Shown here: piece after piece, positions 7,838 through 11,789 of the stretch
Numbering within the stretch: position 1 is the stretch's first letter
How the letters are laid out: each line of letters starts with the position of its first letter
Assembly (NCBI GenBank): GCA_030066455.1
Contig: JASJBQ010000139.1
Span: forward strand, 1 to 11,789
From: Desulfobacterales bacterium
GTDB lineage: Bacteria; Desulfobacterota; Desulfobacteria; Desulfobacterales; UBA5852
Length of the DNA: 11,789 nucleotides
Direction of reading: 5' to 3'
Notes under the pieces: model-generated
The model's database searches: none
What the model was told of the DNA's origin: nothing
What the model saw: only the letters and a program-made list of their open reading frames with translations
Translations under genes and position numbers: made by a program

Positions 7838-7980
7838 AAACCGGTCAATGAAGCAAGCCTCATGCTGTCAGGCAAGGCGCCCAATGAAGCGAGACGCGCA
7901 GCAATCGTCAGATTGTGAGCACCCGAGCAGATTGGGCAACACCGCATGGCGGCATGAGGCGCCGCTTCATTGTCCGGTTT
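7838..7980. repeat. Nested 143-bp imperfect inverted repeat inside element copy 2
   Basis: The termini 7838-7854 and 7964-7980 are 17-bp inverted repeats with one mismatch (AAACCGGTCAATGAAGC type). Inside, the arms continue to correspond, with GCCTCATGC (7857-7865) pairing near 7953-7961 and a CCCAAT block, down to a central CAATC GTCA GATTG hairpin (7902-7915). The whole sequence is therefore one long imperfect hairpin. Its edges coincide with the point where alignment to copy 1 is interrupted (after CCGTCCGCAT). I see no obvious target-site duplication and no coding capacity. A MITE-like insertion or an expanded hairpin branch are the two readings. Confidence 0.75.
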
Positions 7981-8026
7981 GGCGACGGGCAGGATACGCG
8001 GGACACGGGCGGTTTCGTTTGATTCG

Positions 8027-8048
8027 TTTTCTTTCCCGGGAAAGAAAA
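8027..8048. repeat. Terminal palindrome of element copy 2 (CCCGGG centre)
   Basis: A perfect 22-bp palindrome with TTTTCTTTC and GAAAGAAAA arms, as at 2461-2482, but centred on CCCGGG instead of CACGTG. The flanks continue imperfectly (CTT at 8023-8025 in reverse with GAA at 8050-8052, and GTTTG opposite CAAAC). It lies 147 bp upstream of the RND permease start. The exact symmetry is kept although the central bases differ from copy 1. Confidence 0.85.
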
Positions 8049-8195
8049 TGAACAAACCAAATAAAAGCAGTTCCCCGGATCTGTAAGTCCTCTCGGAGAT
8101 TTCCACCAGAGGTCGTGGTTTCAGAGCATTACTAAATTCTAAGATCCACCGGGACCCAACCCGCGATCAACCTACAATAAGGATTCTGAAATAAA

Positions 8196-11100
8196 ATGTC
8201 CTTCATCACCCGCTTTGCCCTCGATACCCAGCGGCTGACCATCACGCTCATCGTCACCGTGGTGATCTTCGGCGTCCTGCAGTTTCTCAATTTCCCGCGC
8301 CAGGAAGACCCGCCCATCACCATCCGTGAAATCGTGGTGTACGCCTTTTTCCCGGGCATGGAACCCTCCGACATGGAGGATCTGGTCACGCGCAAACTCG
8401 AGGCCCAGATCCGCACCCTGCCCGAATTCGACGAGATCTGGTCGGATTCCAAGACCGGGGTGACGATCATCCACGCCGAAACCCGCGACGAGTACAGTGA
8501 CCTCGACCTGATCTGGCAGAAGACACGCAACAAGATGATGGACATCAAGCCCGAACTGCCCGAGGGCACCATCGGCCCCTTTGTGAACGACGAATTCGGG
8601 CTCACGGCCGTGGCCACCATCGCCCTGTGGAGCGACGGCTTTTCCATGGCCGAGATGCGCCTGACCGCCCGCGATATCCGCGACCGGCTCTATGAGCTAA
8701 ACGGGGTGCGCAAGATCGAACTCTTCGGGGTGCAGGAAGAACAGGTGTTCGTCACCTTTTCCAACGCCAAGCTCGAGCAATTCGGGATCACCGGGCGAGA
8801 GATCGTCGACACCCTGGTCAGACAGAACGTGGTCCTGCCCAGCGGCCGGATCGACGCCGCCGGCCAGGACATCGTGGTCGAGCCCACCGGCAATTTTCGC
8901 GACATCGAAGACATCGAAAACGTGCTGATACCGATTCCCGACACCGAGCAGACGGTCAGGCTCAAGGATGTCGGCAACGTGCTACGCGGCTACGAGGACC
9001 CGCCCCTGAGCCTGGCCTACTACAACGGTCATCCCTCCATCGTGATCAGCGTCTCCATCACGCCCGGTGTCAATTCGGTGGCCTTCGGCGAGGCCCTTGT
9101 CAAAAAAATCCGCGCCCTGGAAGCTGAACTGCCCATCGGCTACGTGATGGATTTCGCCACCTTTCAGCCCGACCTGGTGGAGGTGGCGGTCAACGGCGCC
9201 CTGAGCAACGTCTACCAGACCCTGGCCATCGTCCTGGTGGTGGTGATGCTTTTTCTGGGGGTGCGCACCGGTTTGATCGTGGGCTCCTTCGTGCCCATGA
9301 CCATGCTGATGGGCCTCATCATCATGGGGTCAAGCGGCATCGAACTGGAGCGGGTGTCCATCGCCTCGGCCATCATCGCCCTGGGCATGCTGGTGGACAA
9401 CGGGATCGTGATCGCCGAAGACATCCGCTCCCGGATGGAACGCGGCGAGGAAAAACGCGCCGCCTGCCTGGAGACCGGACGCACCCTGGCCATACCGCTG
9501 CTGACCGCCTCGCTCACCACGATCCTGGCCTTCCTGCCCATGCTCCTGATCGACGGCCAGACCGGGGAATACGCCTATTCCCTGCCCATGGTGGTGATCA
9601 TCCTGCTGCTGTCCTCCTGGTTCCTGTCGATGTACATGACACCCTGCATGAGCTTCTGGTTCATGAAGGTGAAGGTCCAACCCAACAGCGCCGCCCAGGC
9701 ATCGCCGAGCGACGCCGACGACGGCAAAGTATACCAGTTCTACCGGCGTCTGTTGGAAACCATCCTCAACTTCCGCAAGCTGGTGCTTCTCGGCAGCATC
9801 GGTCTCCTGGTGTTGGGCGGGCTGGTGGCCAGCCAGCTCACCAAGGAATTTTTCGGGCCCAGCGAACGCAACCAGTTCCTGGTCTACCTCGACATGCCGG
9901 CCGGCACCCGCAGCACCGCCACCGATGCCACCACACGGAAACTGGCCGCCTGGCTGGCGGACAAGGAGCAGAACCCGGAGGTCACCGGCACCATCGCCTA
10001 CGTGGGCAACGGCGGCCCGCGCTTCTTTCTGGTGCTATCCCCCGTGGACCCGGATCCGCACGTGGCCTTTCTCGTGGTCAACACCGAGACCCCCGACCAG
10101 GCGCCCGAACTCGTCGAGCGGGTGCGCCAATATGCCAACGACCGGATTCCCGAGGCCACCGTCCGGGTCAAGCGCATGTGGCTGGGGTCGGAAGAGCCCG
10201 GTTTTCTCGAACTGCGGATCATCGGCCTCGATCCGGAATATCTCTTCGACAAGGGTCGTGCGCTGACAGCGGCCATCAAGGCCATTCCCGGCTCGCTGGA
10301 CGTGCGCAGCGACTGGGAAAACAAGGTCCTCAAGATCAGGGTTATGGTCGACCAGACCCGGGCGCGACGCTCCGAGGTCACCTCCGAGGACATCGCCAAT
10401 TCGCTCATGACCCACATGGACGGGCTCAAGATCACCGAATACCGCGAAGGCGACCTGGCCATCCCGGTACTGGCCCGATCCGTCGAGGAAGAGCGCGAGA
10501 ACCTGGAGGATCTCTGGAACGCCAGCGTCACCAGCTCGCAAACCGGCGACCGCATGCCGCTGACCCAGATCGCCAATATCGACGCCCGCTGGGACTTCAG
10601 CCGGATTTCGCGCTACGAGCAGGAGCGCACCGTGACCGTGGAGGCCAAGCATGAAACCCTGAAAGCCGAGGAACTGCTGACGGCCATCCGGCCTTTGATC
10701 GCAGACCTCGAACTCAAGGAAGGCTACCGCTGGGAGGTGGGCGGGGAGATCGAAAGCCGCATCGAAACCATGGAAAAACTCACCCGCTACATGCCGGCCT
10801 GCTTTTTCGGCATCATCGTGCTGCTGATCTGGCAGTTCAACTCCTTCCGCCGCCCGGCCATTATCTTCTACACCATCCCGCTGGCCTTTACGGGAGCCTT
10901 CTGGGGGCTTATCATCATGCGCGCGCCATTCGACTTTTTCGGCATGCTGGGGCTCTTGAGCCTGGCGGGTGTAATCATCAACAACGGCATCGTGCTGATG
11001 GACAAGATCGATATTGAGCAGGCGTCCGGCAAGACCCCCTACCAGGCCGTGGTGGACGCCGCCGTATCGCGCCTGCGTCCGATCGTCATGACCACGGTCA

Positions 11101-11264
11101 CGACGGTTCTGGGCGTTCTTCCGCTGATCGTTTCGAACGATCCGCTTTTTTACGCCATGGCCTGCATCCTGGGGTGGGGACTGATCTTCGGGACGGTACT
11201 CACACTGGGTCTGGTGCCGGCCCTGTATGCCTTTTTATTCCGGGTGAAACCGGCTGCCGGTTGA
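8196..11264 (+). CDS. RND-family efflux permease (HAE-type inner-membrane pump)
   Basis: A 1022-aa proton-driven exporter of the inner membrane, close to the usual ~1020-1050 aa. The fold is the duplicated RND layout: TM1 at ~12-32, periplasmic porter domain with FPRQEDPPI (33-41) and FFPGMEPSDMEDLVTRKLE, TM2-6 at ~338-487, TM7 at ~524-546, second periplasmic domain, and TM8-12 at ~865-1017. TM4 carries LVDNGIVIAEDI with Asp401-Asn402, where AcrB has Asp-Asp. TM10 has LAGVIINNGIVLMD with Asn929-Asn930 in place of the AcrB lysine region. Both variants are frequent in HAE pumps outside the AcrB group, so function is probably retained. Substrate is unknown. ATG 8196 gives the normal MSFITRFAL start; AAGGA lies 12 nt upstream. 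It pairs with the adaptor at 6531-7643. A 6-bp hairpin (11248-11262) overlaps its stop codon. Confidence 0.95.
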   Translation: MSFITRFALDTQRLTITLIVTVVIFGVLQFLNFPRQEDPPITIREIVVYAFFPGMEPSDMEDLVTRKLEAQIRTLPEFDEIWSDSKTGVTIIHAETRDEYSDLDLIWQKTRNKMMDIKPELPEGTIGPFVNDEFGLTAVATIALWSDGFSMAEMRLTARDIRDRLYELNGVRKIELFGVQEEQVFVTFSNAKLEQFGITGREIVDTLVRQNVVLPSGRIDAAGQDIVVEPTGNFRDIEDIENVLIPIPDTEQTVRLKDVGNVLRGYEDPPLSLAYYNGHPSIVISVSITPGVNSVAFGEALVKKIRALEAELPIGYVMDFATFQPDLVEVAVNGALSNVYQTLAIVLVVVMLFLGVRTGLIVGSFVPMTMLMGLIIMGSSGIELERVSIASAIIALGMLVDNGIVIAEDIRSRMERGEEKRAACLETGRTLAIPLLTASLTTILAFLPMLLIDGQTGEYAYSLPMVVIILLLSSWFLSMYMTPCMSFWFMKVKVQPNSAAQASPSDADDGKVYQFYRRLLETILNFRKLVLLGSIGLLVLGGLVASQLTKEFFGPSERNQFLVYLDMPAGTRSTATDATTRKLAAWLADKEQNPEVTGTIAYVGNGGPRFFLVLSPVDPDPHVAFLVVNTETPDQAPELVERVRQYANDRIPEATVRVKRMWLGSEEPGFLELRIIGLDPEYLFDKGRALTAAIKAIPGSLDVRSDWENKVLKIRVMVDQTRARRSEVTSEDIANSLMTHMDGLKITEYREGDLAIPVLARSVEEERENLEDLWNASVTSSQTGDRMPLTQIANIDARWDFSRISRYEQERTVTVEAKHETLKAEELLTAIRPLIADLELKEGYRWEVGGEIESRIETMEKLTRYMPACFFGIIVLLIWQFNSFRRPAIIFYTIPLAFTGAFWGLIIMRAPFDFFGMLGLLSLAGVIINNGIVLMDKIDIEQASGKTPYQAVVDAAVSRLRPIVMTTVTTVLGVLPLIVSNDPLFYAMACILGWGLIFGTVLTLGLVPALYAFLFRVKPAAG

Positions 11265-11333
11265 GAGGCTTACGGGTATACTGGCATTCGGGATCGACTT
11301 CCAATAACGAATCTTCCGATAAGGAGAACAACG

Positions 11334-11789
11334 ATGCAGACGAAACCAATAGCCGTGCTCGCCGTGCTGACAATGCTCATGGCAGCGACCCTGCCCGTCA
11401 CGGCGGCCGAGGTCAAAACCGAGCAGGTCGAAACCGTGACCGCAGTGGGGGTGATGGAGAAATACATTCGCACAGCCGACAACTTCGTTATTCTCTATGA
11501 CGCCTCGGGCAGCATGGATCGGCCTTACAAGGATACCGGCATGAAAATGATTGAGGCCGCCGAGAGAGCCCTCAAGGAAAAAGTGGCGCTGATGCCGAAT
11601 CTGGGCTGGCAGGCCGGTCTCTACCTTTTCACGCCCTGGGAGCCCTACTACGAAATGCAGCCCTTTGATAAGGACAAGTTCGCGGCGGCGGTCGACCGCC
11701 TGCCCGACACCGTCAGCGCCGGGACCTTCAAAGGCCAGCCCACACCCCTTGTGGAGGGTTTGGAGAAACTGGACCCCATTCTTGGCAAG
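11334..11789 (+). CDS. Exported VWA-domain protein, N-terminal part (3' end outside window)
   Basis: The first 152 codons are present and the frame is still open at the window edge. ATG 11334 is preceded by AAGGAG (11321-11326) at 7 nt. Residues 1-25 form a Sec signal peptide (MQTKPIAVLAVLTMLMAATLP..., probable cleavage after TAA at 23-25). After a short linker the von Willebrand factor A fold starts with FVILYDASGSM (51-61). DASGS (56-60) is the D-x-S-x-S metal-ion-dependent adhesion site, and the TP in GQPTPLVEGL probably supplies the MIDAS threonine. The protein is likely periplasmic or outer-membrane associated. Similar proteins in Desulfobacterota, as I recall, often end in an OmpA-like peptidoglycan-binding domain, but that part is not visible. 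It begins 69 bp after the pump gene, so co-transcription is possible; a functional link to efflux is not evident. Confidence 0.88.
   Translation, partial: MQTKPIAVLAVLTMLMAATLPVTAAEVKTEQVETVTAVGVMEKYIRTADNFVILYDASGSMDRPYKDTGMKMIEAAERALKEKVALMPNLGWQAGLYLFTPWEPYYEMQPFDKDKFAAAVDRLPDTVSAGTFKGQPTPLVEGLEKLDPILGK

Larger units (their letters stand above)
7747..8053. repeat. Dispersed structured element, copy 2 (long form with insertion)
   Basis: This has the same orientation and order of blocks as 2321-2487: start block 7747-7770, loop motif AAGCGCAGCGAGTTT, CCGTCCGCAT (7828-7837), the identical 19-nt block GCGGGACACGGGCGGTTTC (7998-8016) and a terminal palindrome. The closing stem (7753-7759 with 7998-8004) retains 6 of 7 pairs. 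The loop-closing stem is a perfect 7 bp, CCCGCGG (7790-7796) with CCGCGGG (7819-7825), unlike the stem sequence of copy 1. It continues outward as a bulged stem pairing CGGA (7781-7784) with TCCG (7831-7834). Relative to copy 1 about 143 bp are added between 7837 and 7981. The element separates the adaptor and pump genes. Confidence 0.85.
7644..8195. other. 552-bp non-coding gap splitting the adaptor and pump genes
   Basis: The gap holds a short GC-rich hairpin (7697-7715), the second, longer copy of the dispersed structured element (7747-8053) and a nested long inverted repeat (7838-7980). From 8054 to 8195 I see no repeat, only a possible leader ending in AAGGA (8179-8183), 12 nt before the pump start, which is a long spacing. 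Short ORFs on both strands in this stretch run through repeat sequence and lack family resemblance. Confidence 0.8.

Noticed and set aside
9396..9401. Asp-Asn instead of Asp-Asp in TM4 of the RND pump as evidence of an inactive transporter
   Set aside because: LVDN variants are widespread in HAE pumps outside the AcrB group, and the rest of the protein is complete.
11277..11282. TATACT as a -10 box for the VWA gene
   Set aside because: No -35 partner better than 3 of 6 at suitable spacing, and no extended -10 TG, so it is too weak to call.

Overview
The window is high-GC bacterial DNA in which every recognised gene lies on the + strand. Gene content suggests a Gram-negative bacterium: there is an RND pump with a lipoprotein adaptor and an exported VWA-domain protein. 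The gene families, the overall style and the palindromic intergenic repeats resemble the Desulfobacterota (Desulfosarcina/Desulfobacteraceae type). That taxonomic guess is inference; there is no rRNA or other diagnostic marker here.

Positions 1-5017 form a central-carbon block: the 3' end of glucose-6-phosphate isomerase (pgi), cofactor-independent phosphoglycerate mutase (gpmI), glyceraldehyde-3-phosphate dehydrogenase (gap) and phosphoglycerate kinase (pgk). Together they cover hexose-phosphate isomerisation and the GAP to 1,3-BPG to 3-PG to 2-PG segment of glycolysis/gluconeogenesis. tpiA, fba and eno are absent from the window. The genes are spaced by 185, 581 and 222 bp, so they look like a co-oriented cluster rather than one tight operon. 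Positions 5145-6425 encode a GT-B (GT4-like) glycosyltransferase behind a plausible sigma-70 promoter.

Positions 6531-11264 encode a tripartite-type efflux pair, a lipoprotein adaptor and a 1022-aa RND permease. They are separated by an unusual 552-bp non-coding stretch. The 3' edge (11334-11789) holds the start of a secreted protein with a VWA/MIDAS domain, probably a different function.

The most interesting content is in the gaps. Two copies of the same dispersed element (2321-2487 and 7747-8053) share end blocks and a conserved hairpin loop. Their loop-closing stems differ in sequence but are both perfectly paired, and each copy ends in a 22-bp perfect palindrome whose centre differs by one compensated base pair. 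The second copy also carries a 143-bp long imperfect inverted repeat at a position where the first copy has none, which looks like a nested insertion. Two further unrelated inverted repeats lie at 194-270 (25-bp arms) and 2074-2165 (six inverted hexamer units per arm). No CRISPR array, tRNA, rRNA, transposase or phage gene was seen.
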